Source: Micromonospora zingiberis
GTDB taxonomy: Bacteria > Actinomycetota > Actinomycetes > Mycobacteriales > Micromonosporaceae
Direction: 5' to 3'
Assembly: GCF_004331455.1 (NCBI RefSeq)
Contig: NZ_SJJR01000023.1
Coordinates: 37,912 to 101,911, forward strand
DNA length: 64,000 nucleotides
Under the pieces are notes generated by a model. The model did not search any database, was not told the DNA's origin, and was given only the letters and a program-made list of their open reading frames with translations. A program made the position numbers and the translations under genes. Positions within the stretch are counted from its first letter, which is position 1. Every line of letters begins with the position of its first letter. Shown piece by piece: positions 27,188-38,087 of the stretch.

Positions 27188-28321
27188 ATGAAGTTCCGAG
27201 TGGAGCGCGACGCGCTCGCTGAGGCCGTGGCCTGGACCGCGAAAAGTCTGCCCAACCGGCCGTCCGTACCGGTGCTGGCCGGCGTGATGCTCCGCGTCAC
27301 CGACGGCAGCCTGCAGGTTTCCGGCTTCGACTACGAGGTCTCCAGCCAGGTGACCGTGGAGGTGCAGGGCGACGCCGACGGCGCCGCGCTCGTCTCCGGT
27401 CGGCTGCTGGCCGAGATCACCAAGGCACTGCCGGCCAAGCCGGTCGACATCGCGGCGGTGGGCGCGCACCTCGAACTGGTCTGCGGCAGCGCCCGGTTCA
27501 CCCTGCCCACCATGCCGGTGGAGGACTACCCGACCCTGCCGGAGATGCCGGAGAGCGCCGGCACGGTCGACGCGGCCGCCTTCGCCGCCGCCGTCGCCCA
27601 GGTGGCCATCGCCGCCAGCCGGGACGAGACGCTGCCGATGATGACCGGCGTCCGGGTCGAGCTGTCCGGTGGCACCCTGGCCATGCTCGCCACCGACCGC
27701 TACCGGCTGGCGCTGCGCGAGATGGAGTGGAACCCGGACGACCCGGAGATCAGCATCAACGCGCTGGTGCCGGCCCGCACGCTGAACGACACCGCCAAGA
27801 CCCTCGGCCCGCTCGGCGGCCAGGTCACCCTGGCCCTGTCCCAGGGCGCGGCCGGCGAGGGGATGATCGGATTCTCCGGCGGCACCCGACGGACCACCAG
27901 CCGGCTGCTCGACGGCGCCAACTACCCGCCGGTGCGCTCACTCTTCCCCGCCAGTCACAACGCCGACGCCCGAGTGGCGGTCAGCACCCTCATCGAGGTC
28001 GTCAAGCGGGTCGCCCTGGTCGCCGAGCGGACCACCCCGGTGCTGCTCAGCTTCAGCGCCGACGGACTGGTCGTCGAGGCCGGCGGCACCGAGGAGGCAC
28101 GGGCCAGCGAGGCGATGGAGGCCACCTTCACCGGCGAGCCGCTCACCATCGGCTTCAACCCGCAGTACCTCATCGACGGCCTGGCCAACCTCGGCGCCCA
28201 GTTCGCCGTACTGCAGTTCGTCGACGCCTTCAAGCCGGCGGTGATTTCCCCTGCCGGGGAGGATGGCGAGCTCATCGGTGGGTACCGGTACCTCATCATG
28301 CCGATCCGCGTGTCCCGCTGA
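27188..28321 (+). CDS. dnaN: DNA polymerase III beta subunit (sliding clamp)
   Basis: 377 residues from ATG 27188 (MKFRVERDALAEAVAW). Three clamp domains are recognisable: domain 1 about residues 1-120, domain 2 with TRSLL-type text replaced by RYRLALREMEW, domain 3 ending RYLIMPIRVSR. The ring encircles DNA and holds polymerase III. The first in-frame ATG with a matching family N-terminus was chosen over the upstream GTG-rich reading. Confidence 0.97.
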   Translation: MKFRVERDALAEAVAWTAKSLPNRPSVPVLAGVMLRVTDGSLQVSGFDYEVSSQVTVEVQGDADGAALVSGRLLAEITKALPAKPVDIAAVGAHLELVCGSARFTLPTMPVEDYPTLPEMPESAGTVDAAAFAAAVAQVAIAASRDETLPMMTGVRVELSGGTLAMLATDRYRLALREMEWNPDDPEISINALVPARTLNDTAKTLGPLGGQVTLALSQGAAGEGMIGFSGGTRRTTSRLLDGANYPPVRSLFPASHNADARVAVSTLIEVVKRVALVAERTTPVLLSFSADGLVVEAGGTEEARASEAMEATFTGEPLTIGFNPQYLIDGLANLGAQFAVLQFVDAFKPAVISPAGEDGELIGGYRYLIMPIRVSR

Positions 28322-28362
28322 TCCGGCAGAGACACCCGTACCACACGAAAGGTAACCACGAG

Positions 28363-29235
28363 ATGCAGCTCGGCCTGGTAGGCCTCGGCCGAATGGGCGG
28401 CAACATGCGCGAGCGGTTGCGCGCCGCCGGTCACGAGGTGGTCGGTTTGGACCACAACGCGGAGCTGAGCGACGTCGCGAGCGCGGCGGAACTGGCCGAG
28501 AAGTTGGCGGCTCCCCGCGCGGTCTGGGTGATGGTGCCCGCCGGCGTCACCGACGCCACCATCGACGAACTCGCCGAGGTGCTCGGCGAGGGCGACCTCA
28601 TCATCGACGGCGGCAACTCGCGGTTCAGCGACGACGCCCCTCGGGCCGAACGGCTCAACGACCGTGGCATCGGCTACGTCGACGTCGGCGTCTCCGGAGG
28701 CGTGTGGGGCCGGCAGAACGGCTACGGCCTGATGGTCGGCGGTTCCCAGGAGCACGTGGACCGGCTCATGCCGATCTTCGACGCGCTCAAGCCCGAGGGT
28801 GATTTCGGTTTCGTGCACGCCGGCCCGGTCGGCGCCGGCCACTACTCGAAGATGGTGCACAACGGCATCGAGTACGGCCTGATGCACGCGTACGCCGAGG
28901 GCTACGAGCTGATGACCGCCTCCGAGCTGGTCACCAACGTGCCCGGGGTGATCAAGTCCTGGCGCGAAGGCACGGTCGTCCGCTCCTGGCTCCTGGACCT
29001 GCTCGACCGGGCACTCGACGAGGACCCGGAACTGGCCCAGCTCACCGACTACACCGAGGACACCGGCGAAGGGCGCTGGACGGTGGACGAAGCGGTCCGC
29101 CTCGCCGTACCGCTCAACGTCATCACCGCCTCGCTGTTCGCCCGGTACGCCTCCCGACAGGACGAGTCGCCGGCCCTCAAGGCCGTCTCCGCGCTGCGCC
29201 AGCAGTTCGGCGGCCACGCCGTCCGCAAGCGCTGA
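28363..29235 (+). CDS. gnd: 6-phosphogluconate dehydrogenase, decarboxylating, short form
   Basis: 290 residues from ATG 28363. NADP/NAD motif GLVGLGRMGGNMRERL at the N-terminus, substrate-binding IIDGGNSRFSDD, catalytic GVSGGVWGRQNGYGLMVGG and GAGHYSKMVHNGIEYG. About 180 residues shorter than the E. coli enzyme, matching the YqeC/GndA short class that sits between dnaN and recF in many actinobacteria. Converts 6-phosphogluconate to ribulose 5-phosphate. Confidence 0.94.
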   Translation: MQLGLVGLGRMGGNMRERLRAAGHEVVGLDHNAELSDVASAAELAEKLAAPRAVWVMVPAGVTDATIDELAEVLGEGDLIIDGGNSRFSDDAPRAERLNDRGIGYVDVGVSGGVWGRQNGYGLMVGGSQEHVDRLMPIFDALKPEGDFGFVHAGPVGAGHYSKMVHNGIEYGLMHAYAEGYELMTASELVTNVPGVIKSWREGTVVRSWLLDLLDRALDEDPELAQLTDYTEDTGEGRWTVDEAVRLAVPLNVITASLFARYASRQDESPALKAVSALRQQFGGHAVRKR

Positions 29236-29251
29236 CCGGCACCCGGCCCCC

Positions 29252-30385
29252 GTGTACGTCCGCCGGCTCGAACTGGTCGACTTCCGCTCGTACGAGCGGG
29301 TCGGTGTCGACCTCGAACCGGGGCCGAACATCCTCATCGGTGCCAACGGCGTCGGCAAGACCAACCTGGTCGAGGCGCTCGGCTACGTGGCGACGCTGGA
29401 CTCCCACCGGGTCGCCACCGACGCGCCGCTGGTGCGGATGGGCGCCACCGCAGCGGTGATCCGGTGCGGCGTGGTGCACGAGGGCCGGGAACTGCTGGTC
29501 GAGTTGGAGATCGTGCCCGGCAAGGCCAACCGGGCCCGGCTGGGACGATCGCCGGCCCGCCGGGCCCGCGACGTGCTCGGTGCGCTGCGGTTGGTGCTCT
29601 TCGCCCCGGAGGACCTCGAACTCGTCCGGGGCGACCCGGCCGAACGCCGCCGTTACCTCGACGACCTGCTGGTGCTGCGCCAGCCCCGCTACGCGGGTGT
29701 ACGCGCCGACTACGACCGGGTGGTCAAGCAACGCAACGCGCTGCTGCGCACCGCGTACCTGGCCCGCAAGACCGGCGGCACCCGGGGCGGTGACCTGTCG
29801 ACGCTGGCCGTCTGGGACACCCACCTCGCCCGGCACGGCGCCGAACTGCTCGCCGGCCGGCTGGAACTGGTCGCCGCGCTGACCCCACACGTCGCCAAGG
29901 CGTACGACGCGGTGGCCGCCGGGCGCGGCGCGGCCGGGATCGCCTACCGGCCGTCCGTCGAGCTGACCGAGCCGACCACCGACCGGGAGAACCTCGCCCA
30001 GGTGCTCACCGCCGCGCTGGAGGAGCAACGCTCCGCGGAGATCGAGCGGGGCACCACGCTGGTCGGCCCGCACCGCGACGACCTGATCCTCAGCCTCGGT
30101 CCACTACCCGCCAAGGGGTACGCCAGCCACGGCGAGTCGTGGTCGTACGCGCTCGCCCTCCGGCTCGCCGGCTACGACTTGCTCCGCAGCGACGGCATCG
30201 AGCCCGTGCTGGTGCTCGACGACGTCTTCGCCGAGCTGGACGCCGGCCGGCGGGAACGACTGGCCGAACTGGTCGGCGGGGCGAGCCAACTGCTGGTGAC
30301 CTGTGCGGTCGCCGACGATGTGCCAGCCGCCCTGCGCGGCGCCCGGTACGAGGTAGCCGAAGGGACGGTGCGACGTGCCGGATGA
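29252..30385 (+). CDS. recF: DNA replication and repair protein RecF
   Basis: 377 residues from GTG 29252. SMC-like ABC ATPase that loads RecA at gaps. N-terminal LELVDFRSYERVGVDLEPG with Walker A GANGVGKT (about residues 31-38), RRYLDDLLVLRQPRY, signature YASHGESWSYALALRLA and Walker B PVLVLDDVFAELDAGRRERL. The 3' end overlaps the dciA start by 11 bases. Confidence 0.96.
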   Translation: MYVRRLELVDFRSYERVGVDLEPGPNILIGANGVGKTNLVEALGYVATLDSHRVATDAPLVRMGATAAVIRCGVVHEGRELLVELEIVPGKANRARLGRSPARRARDVLGALRLVLFAPEDLELVRGDPAERRRYLDDLLVLRQPRYAGVRADYDRVVKQRNALLRTAYLARKTGGTRGGDLSTLAVWDTHLARHGAELLAGRLELVAALTPHVAKAYDAVAAGRGAAGIAYRPSVELTEPTTDRENLAQVLTAALEEQRSAEIERGTTLVGPHRDDLILSLGPLPAKGYASHGESWSYALALRLAGYDLLRSDGIEPVLVLDDVFAELDAGRRERLAELVGGASQLLVTCAVADDVPAALRGARYEVAEGTVRRAG

Positions 30386-31037
30386 GCCGACCTACCCGGG
30401 TGGGCGTCAGCGCCACGCCGGTCCCACACCGTCGGGTGCCGCCGGCACACCGGAGCCGCCGAACCGGAAGCGGGCGGAAAGTGCCCCCACCGCGCCGTCG
30501 CCCGGCAGCCCGGCCGAGAACGGCGGGACCGAAGGGGTGGTCGGACCGCAACTGGCGCGGGCGGTGCTGGACGCGGCCAAGGCCCGGCGGGAGGCGGCCG
30601 GGCGGACGCGACGGCGGGACCCGACCGGGGCCGCCAGCGGGGAGCGCCGGTTACGCGGCTACTCCGGGCCGGGACCCGACCCCCGAGATCCACAACTGCT
30701 CGGGGCGGTGCTGAACCGACTGGTGAAGGCCCGCGGCTGGCAACAGCCGGCCGCCGAAGCGACCGTCTTCGGCGCCTGGGAACGGGTCGTCGGTCCGGAG
30801 GTGGCCCAGCACAGCCGGCCGGTCAAGCTGGAGAACGGCGAGCTGACCGTCGAGGCCCGGTCCACCGCCTGGGCGACCCAGCTGCGCCTGCTCGCCGGCT
30901 CGCTGCTACAACAGATCGGCCGTGAGATCGGCCACAACGTCGTACGCAAGCTGCACATCCACGGTCCCGCCGCGCCGTCCTGGTCACGCGGCCCCCGGCG
31001 GGTACGCGGCCGAGGACCCCGCGACACCTACGGCTGA
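30375..31037 (+). CDS. dciA: DciA family (DUF721) helicase-loading protein
   Basis: 220 residues from GTG 30375. The C-terminal DUF721 core (about residues 115-200: LNRLVKARGWQQPAAEATVFGAWERVVGPEVAQHSRPVKLENGELTVEARSTAWATQL is the region) matches DciA, which loads replicative helicase DnaB in bacteria without DnaC. The N-terminal half is Pro/Gly/Arg-rich and likely disordered. It overlaps recF and always follows it in actinobacteria. Confidence 0.88.
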   Translation: MPDEPTYPGGRQRHAGPTPSGAAGTPEPPNRKRAESAPTAPSPGSPAENGGTEGVVGPQLARAVLDAAKARREAAGRTRRRDPTGAASGERRLRGYSGPGPDPRDPQLLGAVLNRLVKARGWQQPAAEATVFGAWERVVGPEVAQHSRPVKLENGELTVEARSTAWATQLRLLAGSLLQQIGREIGHNVVRKLHIHGPAAPSWSRGPRRVRGRGPRDTYG

Positions 31038-31048
31038 CCCAGCAGCCT

Positions 31049-31094
31049 TGTGGGTACGTCCGAGGTCGCCAGCGCCACCACAGACGTACCCACA
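31049..31094. terminator. Inverted repeat between convergent dciA and the hypothetical gene
   Basis: TGTGGGTACGTC (31049-31060) pairs perfectly with GACGTACCCACA (31083-31094) across a 22-nt loop. Likely a shared stop for convergent transcripts. Confidence 0.5.
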
Positions 31095-31105
31095 GCCCGC
31101 TGCCG

Positions 31106-31687
31106 CTAGGACTGCGGCGCCCGGCGCGGGGCGGCCGACTCGGCGTAGACGGCGAAGCCCCGGTCGGCGCAACGCCGGTAGAAGGCGGCCACCACGCTCA
31201 GCTCGGCACAGGTGAAGGTCCACTGCGGCGCGGCCCCGCTGTCGTCGCGCAGCGCCTCCAACCGGCTGTCCAGCCAGCGCAACTGCTGTTCGGCCAGGCG
31301 GCCGTCGGAGAGCAACGAGCGCAGCACGGTGCCGACCGACTCGAAGGTCACCGCCTCGCCGTGCGGCCGGTGCGCGGCGACGAACCGCTCGATGCCGCCG
31401 GCGATCCAGCCGCACCCGTCCGGGTCGATCACCGGGTCCTCGTCCTCGGCGGCGGCCTCGGTGGCGTAGAGCACCCCGTCCAGCCCGAGGATCAGATCGA
31501 CCACCTCGGTGTACGCGGTGGCCCGGACGGTGCCTGTCTTCGCGATCAGCTCCGCGAGCGCGGCGGTCGGTGCCGAGATCCCCGGCACGTCGACGATATC
31601 GCCGAAGTCGACGAACTCTGCCGGTGCGACCGGGTCGTAGAAGCGGCCGGTCCGCGGCCACTGGACCGCGACGTTGTCCAGCCCCAT
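31106..31687 (-). CDS. Conserved-looking protein of unknown function
   Basis: 193 residues from ATG 31687 with GAGAGG upstream. Not recognised. The sequence is globular and acidic, with helical stretches (APTAALAELIAKTG, TAYTEVVDLILGLDGVLYAT) and a C-terminal part with two Cys (FTCAELSVVAAFYRRCADRGFAVYAE). No signal peptide or membrane segment. It converges on dciA and is divergent from gyrB. Codon use is like its neighbours, so it is probably a real gene of the lineage. Confidence 0.7.
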   Translation of the reverse strand: MGLDNVAVQWPRTGRFYDPVAPAEFVDFGDIVDVPGISAPTAALAELIAKTGTVRATAYTEVVDLILGLDGVLYATEAAAEDEDPVIDPDGCGWIAGGIERFVAAHRPHGEAVTFESVGTVLRSLLSDGRLAEQQLRWLDSRLEALRDDSGAAPQWTFTCAELSVVAAFYRRCADRGFAVYAESAAPRRAPQS

Positions 31688-32227
31688 CTGGTGTCCACCT
31701 CTCAACGAGCACGGGTCGAGTCAATCGGGTCGATCGTCCGGTTCCGGCCGTGAAAGATCAAGGCCGCCCGTCGACCCGACCGCCCGGAATCGCCCGCCGT
31801 GGACGGTACCGGCTCCGCAGCGGCTGGTGTCGGACGGCAGGCCCGCATCGTCGTCACGCGACAGATCCGCTGATCATGCCCTGGCGTGTAGGGGGAGTCG
31901 CGGACGGCGCAGTTCGGCCGGCTACGTGAATCTCAGGCGCCGCGAAGGGGTGCCGAGTGGTGGTTCTATCGCCCGCGCACAGTAAGATTGGCCTGAGACG
32001 AAGACCCGGTGCGGAGCGACGCTTCGCGGGCCCGGTGCGGGGCCGCGATCATTGTCCGACTCGGGTCGAGCCGATCGCGATCCGCGGGCAACCGCGGCGA
32101 CCGGCGCGTTCGACCCGTACCCCGGAATTGTCCCAGGTACCGGTCCGCGTGCCGACGTCGCGTCCTGTCCGCCGAACCCGCGCCCGACGTGCCTGACGGC
32201 ACGTTCGGTGCGAGAAAGTGGCCGAGG
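31688..32227. other. gyrB upstream region
   Basis: 540 bases without a gene; expected to hold the gyrB promoter and that of the divergent gene. A TAAGAT near 31983 could be a -10 element, but no confident -35 is seen. Confidence 0.4.
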
Positions 32228-34174
<1,947 letters not shown>

Positions 34175-34227
34175 CGGACGCGGTGGCCGAGCCGGACCCG
34201 ATCCGGCCCGGCCACCGGTCCACAGAG

Positions 34228-34267
34228 TTATCCACAGCTTGGCCGCTATCCACAGCCGTTATCCACA
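34228..34267 (+). promoter_or_regulatory. Cluster of three DnaA boxes in the gyrB-gyrA gap
   Basis: TTATCCACA at 34228-34236, CTATCCACA at 34246-34254 and TTATCCACA at 34259-34267, all in the same orientation and 37-76 bases upstream of gyrA. Confidence 0.7.
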
Positions 34268-34303
34268 GCACGAAAACGACTCTCAGTCTGATAAGGGTTA
34301 ACA

Positions 34304-37300
34304 GTGACCGAATCCCCCGAGTCCACACCTAACGAGCCCGAGGCCCCCGAGGCGTCGGCCGCGGTGGTCGCCCACGACCGCATCGAGCCGGTCGGGCTCG
34401 AGGTGGAGATGCAGCGCTCCTACCTCGACTACGCGATGAGCGTCATCGTCGGGCGGGCGCTGCCGGACGTCCGGGACGGGCTCAAGCCGGTCCACCGCAA
34501 GATCCTCTACGCCATGTTCGACTCGGGCTACCGACCGGACCGTGGTTACGTCAAGTGTTCGCGCGTCGTCGGCGACGTGATGGGCCAGTTCCACCCGCAC
34601 GGGGACTCGGCCATCTACGACGCCCTGGTCCGGATGGCCCAGCCCTGGTCGCTGCGCTACCCCCTGGTCGACGGCAACGGCAACTTCGGTTCGCCCGGAA
34701 ACGACCCTGCTGCGGCTATGCGTTACTGTCTGACCTCAGATGTCCGTATTCGTACCGCTGGTGGCAGCGTGCGGATCGGCGACGTGGTGCCGGCCGCAGC
34801 GTCGAGCAGTGAGACCGACATCGACCTCAAGGTCCGCGACCGCAACGGCGACCTGGTCCGCGCCTCGGCGTTCTTCCACTCCGGCGAACACCCGACGCTG
34901 CGGCTGCGCACCCGCGAGGGGTACGAGCTGACCGGCACCCACAACCACCCGGTGCTCTGCCTGGTGGACGTGGCCGGCGTGCCGACGCTGCTCTGGAAGC
35001 TGCTCGCCGAGATCTCCCCCGGTGACCGGGTGGTGCTCCAGCGCAGCGTGCCGGACGAGATCGGTTACCCGATGCTGGAGCACGTCGAAGCCGCCGTCCT
35101 CGCGGGCGCCTTCGTCAGCGAGGGCTGGGTCTCCGAGACCCGCGCCGGCTTCAACAACGTCGACCGCGAGTTCTTCGTTCGCGTCCTGGCGGCCTACGAC
35201 CTCGCCGTCGGTGGCCCCCGGTACATCGGCGAGCGGGTAATCGCCTCCGGGAGCGTCCTGTACGAGCTGGACATCCAGGATCTCTCCGCGCTGCGGGCCA
35301 GCATCCTCGGTGACATGGTCGGTGCGCGGAGCGCGGCCAAGTTCGTGCCGGAGTTCGTCTGGCAGGGGCCGGCGGCGATCAAGCGGGCCTTCCTCCAGGC
35401 GCTCTTCGAGGGCGACGGCTCCTCGTCGCTGCTGCCGCGCAACACCATCCAGATCTCGTACTCCACGCGCAGCGAGCGGCTCGCCCGCGAGGTGCAGCAG
35501 TTGCTGCTGGAGTTCGGCGTCGTCAGCCGGCAGTGCCGGTACGACGACGGTGAGATCAAGGTCGTGGTGACCAACCGCCGGGACGCGCGGATCTTCGCCG
35601 CCCAGGTCGGCTTCCTCGGTCGCAAGCAGGCCAAGCTGGAGTCGGAGCTGGCCTCGGTGCCGGCGAGCAGCACGGCGCTCTCCAGCGACCACGTACCGCT
35701 GGTCGGCGACTTCATCCGCGAGCACGGCGCCAGCCGCTGGACCGAGCGGGACTGGCTGCGCCGGCACAATGTGGACCGGATCGAGCGCTGGGAGCGCGAT
35801 CGCGACGAGATCGCGGCGCGGATCACCAACGCCGAGGTGCTCGACGTGGTCGAGCCCCTTGTCGACGGGCGCTTCTACTACGCCGAGGTGGACAACGTCA
35901 CCGACGCGGGTGTGCGGGCCGTCTTCAGCATCCGGGTGGACACCGACGACCACTCGTTCGTCTCCGACGGCTTTGTCAGCCACAACACCGAGTGCAAGCT
36001 CGACCCGCTGGCGATGGAGATGCTGCGGGACATCGACGAGGACACCGTCGACCTGCAGGACAACTACGACGGCCGGGCCAAGGAGCCCACCATCCTGCCG
36101 TCGCGGATCCCGAACCTGTTGATCAATGGTTCGGAGGGCATCGCGGTCGGCATGGCCACCAAGATCCCGCCGCACAACCTGCGGGAGATCGGCGCGGCGG
36201 TGCAGTGGTGCCTGGAGCATCCGGAGGCGGACGAGGCCACCACGCTCGAAGCGCTGCTGGAGATCGTCAAGGGCCCGGACTTCCCGACTCACGGTCTGAT
36301 CGTCGGCCAGGCCGGCATCCAGGACGCGTACCGCACCGGGCGGGGTTCGATCCGGATGCGCGCGGTGGTGGAGGTCGAGGAGGACAAGCGGGGGCGGCCG
36401 GCGCTGGTGGTCAGCGAGCTGCCGTACCAGGTGAACCCGGACAACCTGGCCGAGCGGATCGCCGAGCTGATCAAGGAGGGCAAGCTCGGCGGGATCGCCG
36501 ACATCCGGGACGAGTCCTCCGGGCGTACCGGTATGCGGATCGTGCTGGTGCTCAAGCGCGACGCGGTCGCCAAGGTGGTGCTGAACAACCTCTACAAGCA
36601 CACCCAGCTCCAGGAGACGTTCGGCGCGAACATGCTGGCCCTGGTCGACGGGGTGCCGCGTACGTTGAATCTGGCCCAGTTCATCCGCTACTACGTCGAG
36701 CACCAGATCGAGGTGATCCGGCGGCGGACGGCGTTCCGGCTGCGTAAGGCGGAGGAGCGGGCGCACATCCTGCGGGGTCTGTCCAAGGCGCTGGACGCGT
36801 TGGACGAGGTGATCGCCCTGATCCGGCGTTCGCCCACTGTCGAGGACGCGCGGCAGGGCCTGATCCGGCTGCTGGACATCGACGAGATCCAGGCGACCGC
36901 GATCCTGGACATGCAGCTGCGCCGGCTGGCCGCGCTGGAGCGGCAGCGGATCCTGGACGACCTGGCCAAGCTGGAGCTGGAGATCGCCGACCTGAAGGAC
37001 ATCCTGGCCAAGCCGGAGCGGCAGCGGCGGATCGTCTCGGAGGAGTTGGGCGAGATCGTCGCGAAGTGGGGCGACGACCGGCGTACGCAGATCATCCCGT
37101 TCGACGGCGAGGTCTCGATGGAGGACCTCATCGCCCGGGAGGACGTGGTGGTCACGATCACCCGGACGGGGTACGCCAAGCGGACGAAGGTCGACCTCTA
37201 CCGTTCGCAGCGGCGTGGCGGCAAGGGGGTCAGCGGTGCGACGCTGCGGCAGGACGACATCGTCAGCCACTTCTTCGTCTGCTCGACGCACGACTGGATG

Positions 37301-38083
37301 CTGTTCTTCACCAATAAGGGTCGGGTGTACCGGGCCAAGGCGTACGAGCTTCCAGAGGCCAGTAGGGTGGCCAAGGGTCAGCACGTGGCGAACCTGCTCG
37401 CCTTCCAACCGGACGAGCAGATCGCGCAGATCATCGAGATCCCGAACTACCAGGTGGCTCCCTATCTGGTCCTGGCGACGAAGAACGGCCTGGTGAAGAA
37501 GACGCGGCTTGAGGAGTTCGACTCCAACCGGTCCGGCGGAATCATCGCGATCAACCTGCGCGATGAGGACGAGCTGGTCGGTGCTGCGCTCGTCGGGCCG
37601 ACCGACGACCTGCTGCTGGTCTCCAAGAACGCCCAGGCGATCCGGTTCAACGCGACCGACGAGGCGCTGCGGCCGATGGGTCGGGCCACCTCGGGTGTGA
37701 TCGGGATGCGGTTCAGCGAGGAAGACGAGTTGTTGGCCATGGAGGTCGTCCGGGAGGGTCTGGACGTTCTGGTGGCCACGAACGGGGGATACGCGAAACG
37801 TACCCCGATCGAGGAATACCCGGTCCAGGGCCGGGGAGGTAAGGGTGTACTGACTGCGAAGATCACCGAGCGGCGCGGTGGTCTGGTCGGTGCTGTGGTG
37901 ATCGACCCGGACGACGAGCTGTTCGCTATCACCAGCAACGGTGGCGTCATCCGGACTCCGGTGAAGCCTGTACGCCGTACGCGTGACCGGAACACAATGG
38001 GGGTCAAGCTGATGGACCTTCCGGATGGCGTGACTATCGTGGCGATTGCTCGCAATGCCGACGAGCCTGACGAACAGGACTAG
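34304..38083 (+). CDS. gyrA: DNA gyrase subunit A precursor containing an intein
   Basis: 1259-residue precursor from GTG 34304. Removal of the 420-residue intein (residues 142-561) leaves an 839-residue GyrA of normal size. The breakage-reunion domain has LDYAMSVIVGRALPDVRDGLKPVHRK and the catalytic Tyr in AAMRY (Y141), directly before the intein. The C-terminal half has the GyrA-box QRRGGKG and six beta-pinwheel blades (e.g. TNKGRVYR, TKNGLVKKT, ATNGGYAKRT). It introduces negative supercoils with GyrB. Quinolone-contact residues lie in the exteins. Confidence 0.97.
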   Translation: MTESPESTPNEPEAPEASAAVVAHDRIEPVGLEVEMQRSYLDYAMSVIVGRALPDVRDGLKPVHRKILYAMFDSGYRPDRGYVKCSRVVGDVMGQFHPHGDSAIYDALVRMAQPWSLRYPLVDGNGNFGSPGNDPAAAMRYCLTSDVRIRTAGGSVRIGDVVPAAASSSETDIDLKVRDRNGDLVRASAFFHSGEHPTLRLRTREGYELTGTHNHPVLCLVDVAGVPTLLWKLLAEISPGDRVVLQRSVPDEIGYPMLEHVEAAVLAGAFVSEGWVSETRAGFNNVDREFFVRVLAAYDLAVGGPRYIGERVIASGSVLYELDIQDLSALRASILGDMVGARSAAKFVPEFVWQGPAAIKRAFLQALFEGDGSSSLLPRNTIQISYSTRSERLAREVQQLLLEFGVVSRQCRYDDGEIKVVVTNRRDARIFAAQVGFLGRKQAKLESELASVPASSTALSSDHVPLVGDFIREHGASRWTERDWLRRHNVDRIERWERDRDEIAARITNAEVLDVVEPLVDGRFYYAEVDNVTDAGVRAVFSIRVDTDDHSFVSDGFVSHNTECKLDPLAMEMLRDIDEDTVDLQDNYDGRAKEPTILPSRIPNLLINGSEGIAVGMATKIPPHNLREIGAAVQWCLEHPEADEATTLEALLEIVKGPDFPTHGLIVGQAGIQDAYRTGRGSIRMRAVVEVEEDKRGRPALVVSELPYQVNPDNLAERIAELIKEGKLGGIADIRDESSGRTGMRIVLVLKRDAVAKVVLNNLYKHTQLQETFGANMLALVDGVPRTLNLAQFIRYYVEHQIEVIRRRTAFRLRKAEERAHILRGLSKALDALDEVIALIRRSPTVEDARQGLIRLLDIDEIQATAILDMQLRRLAALERQRILDDLAKLELEIADLKDILAKPERQRRIVSEELGEIVAKWGDDRRTQIIPFDGEVSMEDLIAREDVVVTITRTGYAKRTKVDLYRSQRRGGKGVSGATLRQDDIVSHFFVCSTHDWMLFFTNKGRVYRAKAYELPEASRVAKGQHVANLLAFQPDEQIAQIIEIPNYQVAPYLVLATKNGLVKKTRLEEFDSNRSGGIIAINLRDEDELVGAALVGPTDDLLLVSKNAQAIRFNATDEALRPMGRATSGVIGMRFSEEDELLAMEVVREGLDVLVATNGGYAKRTPIEEYPVQGRGGKGVLTAKITERRGGLVGAVVIDPDDELFAITSNGGVIRTPVKPVRRTRDRNTMGVKLMDLPDGVTIVAIARNADEPDEQD
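34727..35986 (+). other. GyrA intein, full-length with LAGLIDADG homing endonuclease
   Basis: 420 residues, in frame. Block A starts at C142 (CLTSDVRIRT), block B is GTHNHPVLC. The endonuclease motifs are LAGAFVSEGWV and LQALFEGDGSS, each keeping an acidic residue at the catalytic position. Blocks F and G end DTDDHSFVSDGFVSHN, with Thr as the first residue after the intein. The insertion point after the catalytic Tyr is the same as in the known mycobacterial GyrA inteins (e.g. M. xenopi), which are often mini-inteins. No frameshift is seen, so splicing and homing could both be active. Confidence 0.95.
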
Positions 38084-38087
38084 TTGA

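Noticed and set aside
34304..38083. gyrA as disrupted or fused pseudogene because of the 1259-residue length
   Set aside because: The extra 420 residues are an in-frame intein with complete splicing motifs.
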